Source: Pseudo-nitzschia pungens
Lineage: Eukaryota > Bacillariophyta > Bacillariophyceae > Bacillariales > Bacillariaceae
NCBI GenBank assembly: GCA_037355855.1
Contig: CM074758.1
Location: 407,001 to 471,000, forward strand
Length of the DNA stretch: 64,000 bases
Direction: 5' to 3'
Positions 41,316 through 51,665 of this stretch are shown piece after piece (positions within the stretch are counted from its first letter, which is position 1; each line of letters starts with the position of its first letter). The notes below the pieces were generated by a model, which was given only the letters and a program-made list of their open reading frames with translations, made no database searches and was not told where the DNA came from. Position numbers and translations under genes: made by a program.

Positions 41316-44174
41316 ATGAAATTCGCATCGAAAGTGTTCGCCGTCGTTCTTCTCATTCTGAATGGTGCAGCCCAGATCCAGGGTCAAGAACCCAGCGATG
41401 TCCCGAGTGACATTCCCAGCATGAAGCCAAGCATGGTTCCCAGCATGAAGCCAAGCATGGTTCCCAGCATGAAGCCAAGCATGGTTCCCAGCATGAAGCC
41501 AAGCATGGTTCCCAGCAAAGCTCCGAGTGACGTTCCCAGTATGGTCCCGAGCATGAAACCAAGTATGGTTCCCAGCAAAGCTCCGAGTGATGTACCCAGC
41601 ATGGTTCCCAGCAAAGCTCCGAGTGACGTTCCCAGCATGGTCCCGAGCATGAAACCAAGTATGGTTCCGAGCAAAGCTCCGAGTGACGTTCCCAGCATGG
41701 TCCCGAGCATGAAACCAAGTATGGTTCCCAGCAAAGCTCCAAGTGATGTACCCAGCATGGTTCCCAGCAAAGCTCCGAGTGACGTTCCCAGCATGGTCCC
41801 GAGCATGAAGCCAAGTATGGTTCCCAGCAAAGCTCCAAGTGATGTACCCAGCATGGTTCCCAGCAAAGCTCCGAGTGACGTTCCCAGCATGGTCCCGAGC
41901 ATGAAACCAAGTATGGTTCCGAGCAAAGCTCCGAGTGACGTTCCCAGTATGGTCCCGAGCATGAAACCAAGTATGGTTCCCAGCAAAGCTCCAAGTGATG
42001 TACCAAGTATGGTTCCCAGCAAAGCTCCGAGTGACGTTCCCAGCATGGTCCCGAGCATGAAGCCAAGTATGGTTCCCAGCAAAGCTCCAAGTGATGTACC
42101 AAGCATGGTTCCGAGCAAAGCTCCCAGTGACGTTCCCAGCATGGTCCCGAGCATGAAACCAAGTATGGTTCCCAGCAAAGCTCCAAGTGATGTACCAAGC
42201 ATGGTTCCCAGCAAAGCTCCCAGTGACGTTCCCAGCATGGTCCCGAGCATGAAACCAAGTATGGTTCCCAGCAAAGCTCCAAGTGATGTACCCAGCATGG
42301 TTCCCAGCAAAGCTCCGAGTGACGTTCCCAGCATGGTCCCGAGCATGAAACCAAGTATGGTTCCCAGCAAAGCTCCAAGTGATGTACCCAGCATGGTTCC
42401 CAGCAAAGCTCCCAGTGACGTTCCCAGTATGGTCCCGAGCATGAAACCAAGTATGGTTCCGAGCAAAGCTCCGAGTGACGTTCCCAGCATGGTCCCGAGC
42501 ATGAAACCAAGTATGGTTCCCAGCAAAGCTCCAAGTGATGTACCAAGCATGGTTCCCAGCAAAGCTCCGAGTGACGTTCCCAGCATGGTCCCGAGCATGA
42601 AGCCAAGTATGGTTCCCAGCAAAGCTCCAAGTGATGTACCAAGCATGGTTCCCAGCAAAGCTCCGAGTGACGTTCCCAGTATGGTCCCGAGCATGAAACC
42701 AAGTATGGTTCCCAGCAAAGCTCCAAGTAATGTACCCAGCATGGTCCCTAGCGATGCTCCAAGTGATGTACCAAGCATGGTTCCCAGCAACGTTCCCAGT
42801 GCGACACCGAGCATGGTACCCAGTGAATTCCCAAGCACTGTTCCTACCAATGTCCCCAGCGATGTTCCGACTATGGTACCTAGTGATGTCCCAAGCGTAT
42901 CGCCCACCAACGTTCCCAGCGCGACGCCAAGCATGGGACCCACAGTTTCCTTCTCTCCCAGCCAGAGCGTTTTCCCCAGCGAGGCCCCTTCCACATCTCC
43001 AACCGCATTCAATGGAAACACCGATCTTGGAACCGATAGCACTTTCGGACCGACAAGCAGATTTGGCACAATCGCCGGTGGAGTCAACAACACGGTGGAT
43101 GGCGAATATGCCACAGTTGCCGGAGGACGTGACAATACCGCATTGTCTCAAGCTGTCGTCGGCGGAGGAAACATGAATGCAGCCCTTGGGTTGAGGTCTA
43201 CCGTGGGAGGCGGAGAAGAAAACGAGATTACAGCAGAAGCCCAAGACGCCGCCATTTGTGGTGGATCCTTGAACTCCATTTCGGCAGAACAAGGTGCGAT
43301 TGCTGGTGGATCTGCTAACGTAGTTTCGGGACTGGTAGGAGCTATTGGTGGCGGAGAACAGAACTCGTGCGGTGGGCAGTACTGCGTCGTCGGGGGTGGA
43401 TCGGAGAACACAGCAGACTTTGATTTCTGTGTAGTCTCGGGTGGAGAGTTAAACGTGTGCTCCAACTCTTACGGAACCGTAGGAGGAGGAAAGCAAAACA
43501 CCGCGCAAGGAAAATTCTCCGTCGTCTCGGGAGGAACAGAAAATGTTGCGACGAGCTCACATTCCACAGTCTCGGGGGGAGAGGACAATGTCGCCGACGG
43601 CGTGATCTCTTCCATCGGTGGAGGTCAATTTAACGAGGCTAAGGGCAAGGGATCGGCGATCAGTGGCGGAAAAAAGAACAAGATCACCGGTAAACTCGGA
43701 AGCATCCTCGGGGGCAGAAACAACCGAGTTACGGCCGAGTTCGGCACCGTCCTCGGAGGAGAAAACAACAAGGTCGGTGCGAACTACGGGATTGCTGCCG
43801 GCAAAAATGCCCAGGCGATGACCCTGCGATCCGCCGTCTTTAATCTAAAGCAGGGCACAGCAACATCCAACCTCGAGTCTCAGTTTTACGTTTCGGCAAA
43901 GGCCTTTTCCCTCCAGCTAGGAGACCAAGACGTGTTCACCCTCGATAAAACCAACATTGAAGCCCTCCGTAGCATCCTGGATGGATCCATCAGGAAGAGA
44001 GTTCTCAAGGATTCAGGATCTCTGGGTGTCGAAGAAGACCTCGCTGCTCGACGCGTCGCGCAAATGAAGGAGGCCCAGGCGATCCAAGCCAAGATCGACG
44101 CACAAAACAACCAAATCAAAGAATTGCGTATTCTGTTGGGATCCCTCTCCACTCCTCAAAGCGTAATCAACTAG
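41316..44174 (+). CDS. Secreted PSxxPS-repeat protein with C-terminal beta-roll
   Basis: A 952-residue product with a clear signal peptide (MKFASKVFAVVLLILNGAAQ, likely cut before EPSD). Residues 25-560 are built of four-residue PSxx units in higher-order blocks (MKPSMVPSKAPSDVPSMVPS), a Pro/Ser-rich extended stretch probably heavily O-modified. Similar PSxxPS stretches are found in secreted or wall-linked diatom proteins. Residues about 583-828 change to about sixteen turns of a 15-residue repeat, (V/I)xGGxxNxxxGxxSx, which resembles the left-handed beta-roll of YadA-type adhesin heads. The last 120 residues have helical, heptad-like sequence (VAQMKEAQAIQAKIDAQ) and could form a coiled coil. 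No membrane anchor is seen. Likely extracellular or wall-bound, adhesin-like. The DNA repeat is long and prone to length change, so the copy number may vary between alleles. Confidence 0.78.
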   Translation: MKFASKVFAVVLLILNGAAQIQGQEPSDVPSDIPSMKPSMVPSMKPSMVPSMKPSMVPSMKPSMVPSKAPSDVPSMVPSMKPSMVPSKAPSDVPSMVPSKAPSDVPSMVPSMKPSMVPSKAPSDVPSMVPSMKPSMVPSKAPSDVPSMVPSKAPSDVPSMVPSMKPSMVPSKAPSDVPSMVPSKAPSDVPSMVPSMKPSMVPSKAPSDVPSMVPSMKPSMVPSKAPSDVPSMVPSKAPSDVPSMVPSMKPSMVPSKAPSDVPSMVPSKAPSDVPSMVPSMKPSMVPSKAPSDVPSMVPSKAPSDVPSMVPSMKPSMVPSKAPSDVPSMVPSKAPSDVPSMVPSMKPSMVPSKAPSDVPSMVPSKAPSDVPSMVPSMKPSMVPSKAPSDVPSMVPSMKPSMVPSKAPSDVPSMVPSKAPSDVPSMVPSMKPSMVPSKAPSDVPSMVPSKAPSDVPSMVPSMKPSMVPSKAPSNVPSMVPSDAPSDVPSMVPSNVPSATPSMVPSEFPSTVPTNVPSDVPTMVPSDVPSVSPTNVPSATPSMGPTVSFSPSQSVFPSEAPSTSPTAFNGNTDLGTDSTFGPTSRFGTIAGGVNNTVDGEYATVAGGRDNTALSQAVVGGGNMNAALGLRSTVGGGEENEITAEAQDAAICGGSLNSISAEQGAIAGGSANVVSGLVGAIGGGEQNSCGGQYCVVGGGSENTADFDFCVVSGGELNVCSNSYGTVGGGKQNTAQGKFSVVSGGTENVATSSHSTVSGGEDNVADGVISSIGGGQFNEAKGKGSAISGGKKNKITGKLGSILGGRNNRVTAEFGTVLGGENNKVGANYGIAAGKNAQAMTLRSAVFNLKQGTATSNLESQFYVSAKAFSLQLGDQDVFTLDKTNIEALRSILDGSIRKRVLKDSGSLGVEEDLAARRVAQMKEAQAIQAKIDAQNNQIKELRILLGSLSTPQSVIN

Positions 44175-44970
44175 CGGCACTTCAGAAGGGCTGATTGAGT
44201 TCTAGACTAAAAGTACGTGGGAAGTAGCCGCCAGTGCAAGCAGGCAGGACATCAGGCAAATACCATGGACTTTTTATTCCATATCATTCATAACTTACAA
44301 CTCATTTCATGTGATAGCTCTTTCTAGCCATCGAAGAGAGTCTGTTCCCCATTCCACCAAGAAACTGACCAACTATCCAATATGGCATACCCATTGTATT
44401 TCGGCATGCCACTCGTGCGTCATAAAAGTAATTTTGACTATCATTATAAATATGTGAAAACAGAACGATTATTAAGAAATAACTGTTCTAATGCGGGATC
44501 TTATTTACTAGACACAAATTTATCATGAGATGCACTGCCGTCCGACAACGATCTATTACTCGTGGAGCGTGAGTGTGGGATCTGTTTCACGATTCAAAAC
44601 GATAATGAGCTGTCACCTCCGTCCTGTGCGACTTATTCCAACTATCCATGGCTCTGTTGCCTTTTTTTAAATAGTACGTTAATAAGTATATTATTATTAT
44701 TATTAATAGTACGTTGGTTCGTCTTGTAGGACTAATCCTATGAAAGTACTAGTATAATCATTATTTCTATGAAGTGTATTTCGTTGGTGGATCAGAGTTC
44801 CGGGAAGCTAAACTATATTTGCAGCAGCGAACTCCGATGCAAAGCTACGCATTGCAGTTCAGCATGTTTCGGCAAGTGCCTGCTGGAGTTGCGACAGAAC
44901 GCCGATATCGCACCCTCCTCATTGCCCTGCCAATCTGCCTGCCTGGCCGAGAACAGACAGAGCTTTCCAC
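44175..44970. other. Convergent intergenic region
   Basis: Between the 3' ends of the adhesin-like gene and the transporter gene. AT-rich, with a (TTA)n run near 44693-44708. No gene is supported. Confidence 0.55.
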
Positions 44971-46753
44971 TTACACGAGGCTGGTCTCGTTGGCAGTCGC
45001 GGGTGTGTCTCCGCTGTCGTCGTTTGTCGTCGTAGCCTGCATCTCCACGGCGCCACCGCTGCCCGCTCCCGTGTCCGCTTCCTTGTCGCCCCTGCCGAAG
45101 CAATAGTTGATGTAGAGTCCGGCTACCGAGAGCGTTCCAAATACCACATATACCAGTCCCGTGGCGTTCACTCCGGCATTGGTGTACAGGGTGGTAGCAA
45201 TGGCCGGTGAAAACCCACCGGCAATCGCGTGACTGCAGCAACGTTGCGCGAGGACAACGAATTGTGAGAAAGAGCGTGGGCAATCCGCAAGGCACGAACG
45301 ATACAGTAATGCACAATCCACAAAAAAGAAAACATCCCTGGAAAAACAATCCGTGATGTAAAATACTATCCCTGATAATATACGCACCTCAGATCGTAGC
45401 CGATGCTGGCACTGGTCATGCGGACCTCGGGCGAGAAATTCTCCACCAGCCAGGCGCAGAGGGGACCTCCGTAAAAACTCAGCAATACCCCCAGCACCAA
45501 CTGGGAGGCCACTGCCGTCGCCACGTTCCCCCGGGAGATCAGCACCAAAAAGACCGGACCGAGACCGGTCAGCAGCAACCCGCTGACCGTCATGAGAGGG
45601 ACCCGCCCGATCCGGTCGCTAAAGGCCCCCGCAAGCGGAAAAATCCAGGTCATTCCAAAGAATAAGCCGAGCGAGTTGATCCAAAAGGCTCCGGGCATGG
45701 GAGGATTCATGAGTTCCCCCATGAAGATGGACATCCACACGAACGAGACATAAAAACCCGCCGCCCAGAGCATCGGAACAATGCTCGTCGAGAGAAGAGC
45801 CAGGCGGTTTCCCCGGCGGAAGGCGACCTTGAGAGGATTGTGGTCCTCGGTGCTTCCCGCGCTGCCGGCCGGGTCGTAGACCCCGTCGGTTCCGTTCTTG
45901 CGCAGGTACCAGGCCACAATGGCGATCCAGAATCCCGAAAAGAAGGGAATCCGCCACCCCCACGACAGAAGCTGCTCGTCGGTCAGGAACTGCCGCATTA
46001 GGGCCCCGCCCAGGTTCCCCAGGAGCGTCCCGACGTTGGCGGCCATCATGGGCAGGCTGCCGTACTGGAACGGAACGGAATGGGAAATCGCAATCCGATT
46101 TGCCAGCGAACGAGGGTGAGTGGGGATTGGCACATCATTACTCAGCCGATTGCTCTGCACTGTAATCCAAAGCAAAACTGTACTCCCAAAAACTAAAGAA
46201 ACGAGCAAGCAAAACTCACGTAACCCCACTGCTCGCGCGGACGCTTCTCCACCGTGTAGACCAGGGAGGCCGGCAGCTGCCCGCCCACGCTAATTCCCTG
46301 GGTCAGTCGACACAGGCACAGCAGCACCGTGCTGAGTACCCCGACCTGCTCGTAGGTCGGGAGGCATCCCATGATTGTGGTCGGAATGGCCATAAGGTAC
46401 AGGGACCGCGCCAATGCCTCCTTTCGGCCGTATTTGTCCCCGATGTACCCGATTAGAATGCCCCCCATGGGACGCATCAAAAATGCTGATCCGAAAATGA
46501 CAAAGGACTTGATGAGATTGTCGTTGTCCTCGGGGGTGTCGTCCACCGGAAAAAAAATCGTGGCGATAATGTCCGAGAAGAAACCAAATAGGGCGAAATC
46601 GTACCACTCCAGGACGTTGCCCATGACGCCAGCCACGGTGTTTAGGAGCGTGTCGCCGGGAGGTTGTCCCGTCGAAGATGGCGATGGCGATGTGTTGCTC
46701 GCAGAATCCCCTCCGGTGGTGCCGGCGGCCGCGACTTCCGATAGTTTTGTCAT
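44971..46753 (-). CDS. MFS transporter of the metabolite:H+ symporter type
   Basis: Three exons on the minus strand, 46753-46220, 46064-45388 and 45232-44971, join cleanly (phase 0, then phase 2) into 490 residues with about twelve membrane helices. Introns are 155 and 155 nt, both GT-AG. Exon 1 gives GNVLEWYDFALFGFFSDII in the first helix and GGILIGYIGDKYGRKEAL, the loop 2-3 signature of the major facilitator superfamily. Exon 2 has SGLLLTG and FSPEVRMTSASIGYDL, and exon 3 HAIAGGFSPAIATTLY. The EWYDF motif and NISHA/GG-P-type end are typical of the bacterial MHS group (ProP, KgtP, citrate and shikimate carriers), which move organic acids or osmolytes with protons. The tail is Gly/Thr-rich and cytosolic. 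The substrate cannot be told from sequence. Bacterial origin is possible but introns show it is settled in the nucleus. Confidence 0.85.
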
Positions 46754-49670
46754 TGTAATTGGTCAAGAAAGAATACTGTTGGGTGCTTTCAGATGCACTC
46801 TGGATTGCGAATTGTGAACACGAGAGAGATGAGAATTTTATCGTAGAGTCAATCCGATCCGATTAATGGACAGCAACGAATGTGGGTTATATCCGAGTAT
46901 CAACGAACGTTGGGAAAGGCAGTTGACCACGAAGAACAACGATTGGCATTCGCGATTTTTGGTTACGGTACCGACAGGTTTCGATGCTTTCGTTTTGGAT
47001 TGCCTCCGGTTTTGTGATTCCCGAATTGATACGATACGGTATTCCTATGGGATACAGTATTCATCTGGATACACGAGTACAAACACATGTACCGTACATT
47101 TACCAGACGTATCATCTTTGGTGCACAGCACAAGTTGAGAACGAACAAAACAATGTAAGTCTCTGGCATTAGTCGGTGGAAAAAAAGACATCAACGGATG
47201 ACTGTGTCCACCCGCCTTTCTTCCTTAGATGAAGTTTTCCCTTGCCAGGTACGAGCGTGAATAAGTGCGCCCTAAATTATTCGTGCCTTCTAAAAACAAA
47301 GATGGGTATGTTGGATCGATAAGTTCAGCAATGGTTACGATGATTTTGATTCCTTTTTTGAATGTTTTGTGCTCGTCAACAAAGCAACGCTATTAGTAGT
47401 ACTAGTAGTAACCTTAGTACAGGTAATAGTAGTGCTGAGTTAACACCAGATATTCAATACCAGCACCACTACTATCTTCAATCTAATCTTGTAAATTGAT
47501 CCCGCAGCTTCGGTGCCTTCCTGTTGAATGCAATAGAGCACAATAACAGCCAGCAGAACAAGAACTGATTGAATTGAAACAATACTACTTTTAGTTCTTG
47601 TACTACTAGTACTACTATTACTTCTAGAGTAGTACTAGTACTAGTAGTACTACTACTTGTCACATGTGAGTCAAGGTTGAGGACTTGGGTGGTTAGTACC
47701 GGTACTTCTTCTTTTTGTATGATAGGTCTACTACTAGTAGCATCAGTACTGCTAGCTACTACTAGTAGTAGTACGAGCGTACGAATACAGAAAATGAAAT
47801 TCATTGGGTTGTTCCTTCTTGTACTATCACTGCAATTTCCTCCGTGACATCGTTCTCCAGGAAGGAGCAAACGACGTGAACGGGATGGCGTGATTAAACG
47901 AAGTCGAATCGAAGCTGACTTGAGAAGCGACCATGATAATCAACACTCGTCATTCTAATCTACAAGAAGTAAGATAAGATTACTCGTAGTAATTGTGCTC
48001 CCCACAATTAGTAGTAATAGACGATGGTTCTTGCTGTTCTTCTTAGTGCTTCTCTGACCACCTTCTTTTTTTTCAGTTCGCAAACACGTGTGCTGATAGA
48101 AATGGATTTGTATCCCCTTTTTCTCAAAAACCATTTTTAAATTTAACTGATAATTTTTTTTTCAAAGATTAATAAGGTGATTCGAAGCGACACTCCTGTT
48201 GTAGACTTCCACCACCCCTGACTTGAACTATCTCGTGCGTTACGCCGTGCAGTAAGGTTTCCGTACCAAGTAATTAGCTGGTAACCTAACTTAGAGACAG
48301 ATGACATAGTCCGTCTTCGGTACTGTAATTTACGCAATTAGGTAATTCAATTCTCGTGAGAGGGAACGGGAAATCTAGCTTCATAATTCAAATCACAGGT
48401 GAACAAGTAAGGTTATTGAAACCTATTACGGTAAATTATGCAGGCGCCCCACTGTCCCAGGAAACCTACCGTTTCTAGAAAGCGATATGGGTAAGGTTAC
48501 AGGTAAGGTTTACCGGTAGAAGTAAGGTTTAGTCTCCATGATGGACGTCTTACAAGTAACTTACAGTATATTCTTCAAGACAATATCTACTCGTGACGTC
48601 ATCATGCCTTTCAAACCTCTCCCAAAAATGGGCATTGCATAATTAGAGAATGGAACACTTCGTGTGAAAGTGACAAGGCCAAGTCCAATAAGTAAAGTAA
48701 TTTATTCCACGTCCTGTATGACAAGAGAGAAGGACACAAAATCGAGACCGAAAGAAAAAGAATAGACCTTCTCTACTTCTGTATTCTTCTCTATCTTCAG
48801 CTGAGCTTTTTTTTTGGCAATAGCAACGGTAAACCTAGCAAAGTGTCGATATCTTTCTTGGTTGAACCCAACAGATGCCATCCTATTGGTTAACAGACTG
48901 AAAAACAGCTGTTCTTCAGTGACGTTTTTCGTAGTATTAGAGGCTAAGTACAACGCATCCTTGACAACCTTGACGTGTGTGAGCCAATAATCCTGAAGAA
49001 AAGAACAATGAACTTCGACACGTGTGTTTTTTTGTGAAGTCTCCGATGATTCAAAGTGCGTCACGTGAACAAGAGAAATGTGCTGTATTGAATACCTGCA
49101 ATGTTCGGTAAGGTTTTACTACCGTTGGTATTGGCTTTCATGAATGGGTCAATAATATTGTACTAGTAATTCGCTTGCTCTAGCCAGAACGGACGGAAAT
49201 TCAACACACCCCGACTTCCTAAACTAACTTACTTATGACAACAAGTTTTCTCCTCGAAAGAAGAGGAAACATCAGCAAGACTATCAGGTTTGGACCAGGA
49301 CAGAGTAAGGTTACTCTTCCACACCAGTTATTCCACCATTGTAGGATACGACAATTACGAAAAGAGCAGATATCGGCGAATAGGTAAGTTTGGAAGATGA
49401 ATTTTCATCTGAGAACATCCTAGAACACGAATTTGAAAGATTGCTTTTCTCGTATCGGCTGCTTGAAGACCGCTTGGTTTGATCTATGTGGCACATCAGC
49501 GTCCCACCTCTTTCCTGTTTCCGAAAAACGAGTGTCCAACTCAGACTTTGCTCTTCCCTCTCTCCCCTTCATATCCAGCAGTGTCAGATATCTCCACTCG
49601 ATATTCTATATCCATAACTAACTCAAATCACTAGCAGCGACGTAATCGAGTCGCGTTGTATCGAACAATA
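46754..49670. other. Divergent intergenic region, AT-rich
   Basis: It holds the upstream regions of the transporter (minus) and the bZIP gene (plus). CTA/TAG tracts lie at 47390-47410 and 47595-47775, with clusters of GTAAGGTTAC/TACCGGTA motifs at 48400-48530, 49108 and 49305. One possible small gene at 48702-49064 is listed separately. The rest shows nothing recognisable. Confidence 0.5.
48702..49064 (-). CDS. Possible small hypothetical protein
   Basis: A 120-codon open frame with protein-like composition: YWLTHVKVVKDALYLASN, EEQLFFSLLTNRMASVGF and RYRHFARFTVAIAKKKAQL, mostly amphipathic helix. No family is recognised and no intron signals were resolved. AT-rich surroundings make a chance frame of this length less likely but not excluded. 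Confidence 0.3.
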   Translation of the reverse strand: MTHFESSETSQKNTRVEVHCSFLQDYWLTHVKVVKDALYLASNTTKNVTEEQLFFSLLTNRMASVGFNQERYRHFARFTVAIAKKKAQLKIEKNTEVEKVYSFSFGLDFVSFSLVIQDVE

Positions 49671-51665
49671 ATGATAGCAACCCAACATCAGCATCACACA
49701 CAGAACCTCATGACCGACATTTCTCATCAAACACAACAACAATCCAAGGCACCAAATAACTCAAGTAATGCGGCTTCCGCAACCAGCTCTGCCGATATCA
49801 ATGCCCGCCGAGACGCCGCTTCTATGATGATGTCAATGAGCCAATTGATGGACGCCGCTGCCCTTCATGCCCAGCAACAACAGCATCAACAACAACAACA
49901 ACAACAACAACAACAAAGCGTGTCACCCGTATCTACAGCTCAATCCGTGGTAAACGGAATCAACAACGCGGTGAATCCTCATCTCAACCACACGAGTCGT
50001 GGACCTCACAAGAAACGCACCGCTTCCAATGCAGCTCTCGATGAGAGTCTGAAAAACGGGGCAAGATCGGTAGCAGCGCACCACACACATCATCTTGTCA
50101 ATGGAGGAGGGATCTTGCGCGTACCATTGACGGGAACTACCCCCCCAATGAGTTCTACGGCTGCTGTTCCCTCTGCAACAGCAGCAACAAACGGTGCTCC
50201 GCAGGCGATGGCAGGAAAGGCGAAGGCCTCGGGAAACGGGAACAACAACAAGTCAAATAGTGGGAACACTTCTGCCAACGGACCTCTGACCGAGGAAGAA
50301 AAGAAGGCCGAGCGACGGGCTGCAAATCGTCGGTCAGCCTTTCAATCAAGGCAACGCCGAAAGATACTCATCGAGGACCTCCAAAGAACCGTAGCAGCCC
50401 TCTCCAAGGACAACAATGATCTCCGCAAAAGCAACGACGAAATCCGATCGCAACTGGAAGCCGCTCTCTTGGAGAATAGGCAACTCCGACAAATCACGAA
50501 CACGCTTTCGGCCCAAGCGCACGCTCAACAACAAGTAGCAGCCGTGGCTGCACAACAACAGGTCCAGCAACCACCGGCCACCGTGAGTCAACAGCAGGTT
50601 GCGCAAGCCCAACAACAGCCTAATAGCGCAGGCAGCCCCAACCTATCGGCACAGCAGGCACCTCCTGTTCCCTCCATTCCGCAATCGGCAGCCGCTGTAT
50701 CGGTGGCTCCTGCCCCTCCGGTGGTTCCCCCTGCACCGGCCTTCAACCCGGCTGCTCTTACCAGCTTTCTGACCAATTTTTCGTCGCAAGCTGCAGCGGC
50801 CACCGGACCCTCTCCGGTGGACCAGCAACACATTTTCAATGCCAAGATTGCCCTCATGGCCGCACAGTCCCGCGTAAGCGAACTCGAGCACCACCAGGCA
50901 GTTTCCCAGGCGCAGGCCGCAGCCAGTGCCGCGGTGGCCCAACAACAGCTTCAGGCCCAAGCCCAGGCCGCGGCGTCCGCCGCTCTCGGATTCGCCCACG
51001 TGGCGCAACAGACCTCGCCCCCGACCGCTGCTGGCCTGAGCGACTCGCAACATTTTGCCCGCCTCCAAGAGCTCCTGACACGGGGGATTGGGGGGATTGC
51101 CACCGCCACCTCGGCCCCACAGCCTGCTCCGGGAGCAGCAGCGCCTTCGGCCCCAGGGAACAACGCTGCGGGTGTTGATCTAACGCACCTTCGAAGCTTA
51201 CTGGAAGTCCAGCAGCAGCAGCAGCAGCAACAAGGCATAACGAATCAAACTCCTATGCCACAAGCCCCGGAATCTCCGACTCGATGCTCGGTCGCCATGA
51301 AGCCAAAACCTCAAGATCATGGTCCCAAGCAGACCCACGAATCCTCTCTGTCGAGTGGTGCTCCACCGATTTCAGCGGACGGACTCCAGTCGGGTCCTCC
51401 ACCGACCACCATGACCCCGACGTCCCCAGCGGGCCGAGCCAACCAGGTCCCGACTTCGGGACTCGCGATGGGCCCGGGCCAGGACGCACCGGGAATTCAG
51501 CTTCTGATCGAATCCCTCCGTGCCGGTCAGGCCGGTGCCTCGGCAGGCGGAGCGGCTCCCCCCCTGGACGCTGCCGTTAGAAACTACCTCCAGCAGCAGC
51601 AGGCTCAAATGGCGCAGCAGCAATCGAATGCCACCGCCACCTCTATCAAGGCCGAGTCCAACTGA
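49671..51665 (+). CDS. bZIP transcription factor, Gln/Ala-rich
   Basis: ATG at 49671 gives 664 residues. Residues 208-270 form a bZIP domain: EEEKKAERRAANRRSAFQSRQRRK, in which N-x7-R (NRRSAFQSR) is the DNA-contacting signature, followed by a leucine zipper (DLQRTVAALSKDNNDLRKSN and on) with heptad Leu/Ile. It should bind DNA as a dimer in the nucleus. The flanks are rich in polyglutamine (residues about 70-85 and 520-526), alanine and proline, typical of activation regions. An Ala/Gln-rich segment near 390-450 may be helical. Diatoms have an expanded bZIP set, some with PAS light/redox domains; none is visible here. No intron is needed. Target genes unknown. Confidence 0.88.
   Translation: MIATQHQHHTQNLMTDISHQTQQQSKAPNNSSNAASATSSADINARRDAASMMMSMSQLMDAAALHAQQQQHQQQQQQQQQQSVSPVSTAQSVVNGINNAVNPHLNHTSRGPHKKRTASNAALDESLKNGARSVAAHHTHHLVNGGGILRVPLTGTTPPMSSTAAVPSATAATNGAPQAMAGKAKASGNGNNNKSNSGNTSANGPLTEEEKKAERRAANRRSAFQSRQRRKILIEDLQRTVAALSKDNNDLRKSNDEIRSQLEAALLENRQLRQITNTLSAQAHAQQQVAAVAAQQQVQQPPATVSQQQVAQAQQQPNSAGSPNLSAQQAPPVPSIPQSAAAVSVAPAPPVVPPAPAFNPAALTSFLTNFSSQAAAATGPSPVDQQHIFNAKIALMAAQSRVSELEHHQAVSQAQAAASAAVAQQQLQAQAQAAASAALGFAHVAQQTSPPTAAGLSDSQHFARLQELLTRGIGGIATATSAPQPAPGAAAPSAPGNNAAGVDLTHLRSLLEVQQQQQQQQGITNQTPMPQAPESPTRCSVAMKPKPQDHGPKQTHESSLSSGAPPISADGLQSGPPPTTMTPTSPAGRANQVPTSGLAMGPGQDAPGIQLLIESLRAGQAGASAGGAAPPLDAAVRNYLQQQQAQMAQQQSNATATSIKAESN

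Noticed and set aside
41187..43292. Long open frames (457-701 codons) on the minus strand over the PSxxPS gene
   Set aside because: They follow from a stop-free repeat whose period is a multiple of three; composition is low complexity (HAGNVTRSFAGNHAW type), while the plus strand has a signal peptide and a non-repetitive C-terminal domain.
44769..45106. Plus-strand frames of 88-110 codons
   Set aside because: They overlap the third exon of the MFS transporter on the minus strand, which splices correctly and completes the last helices.
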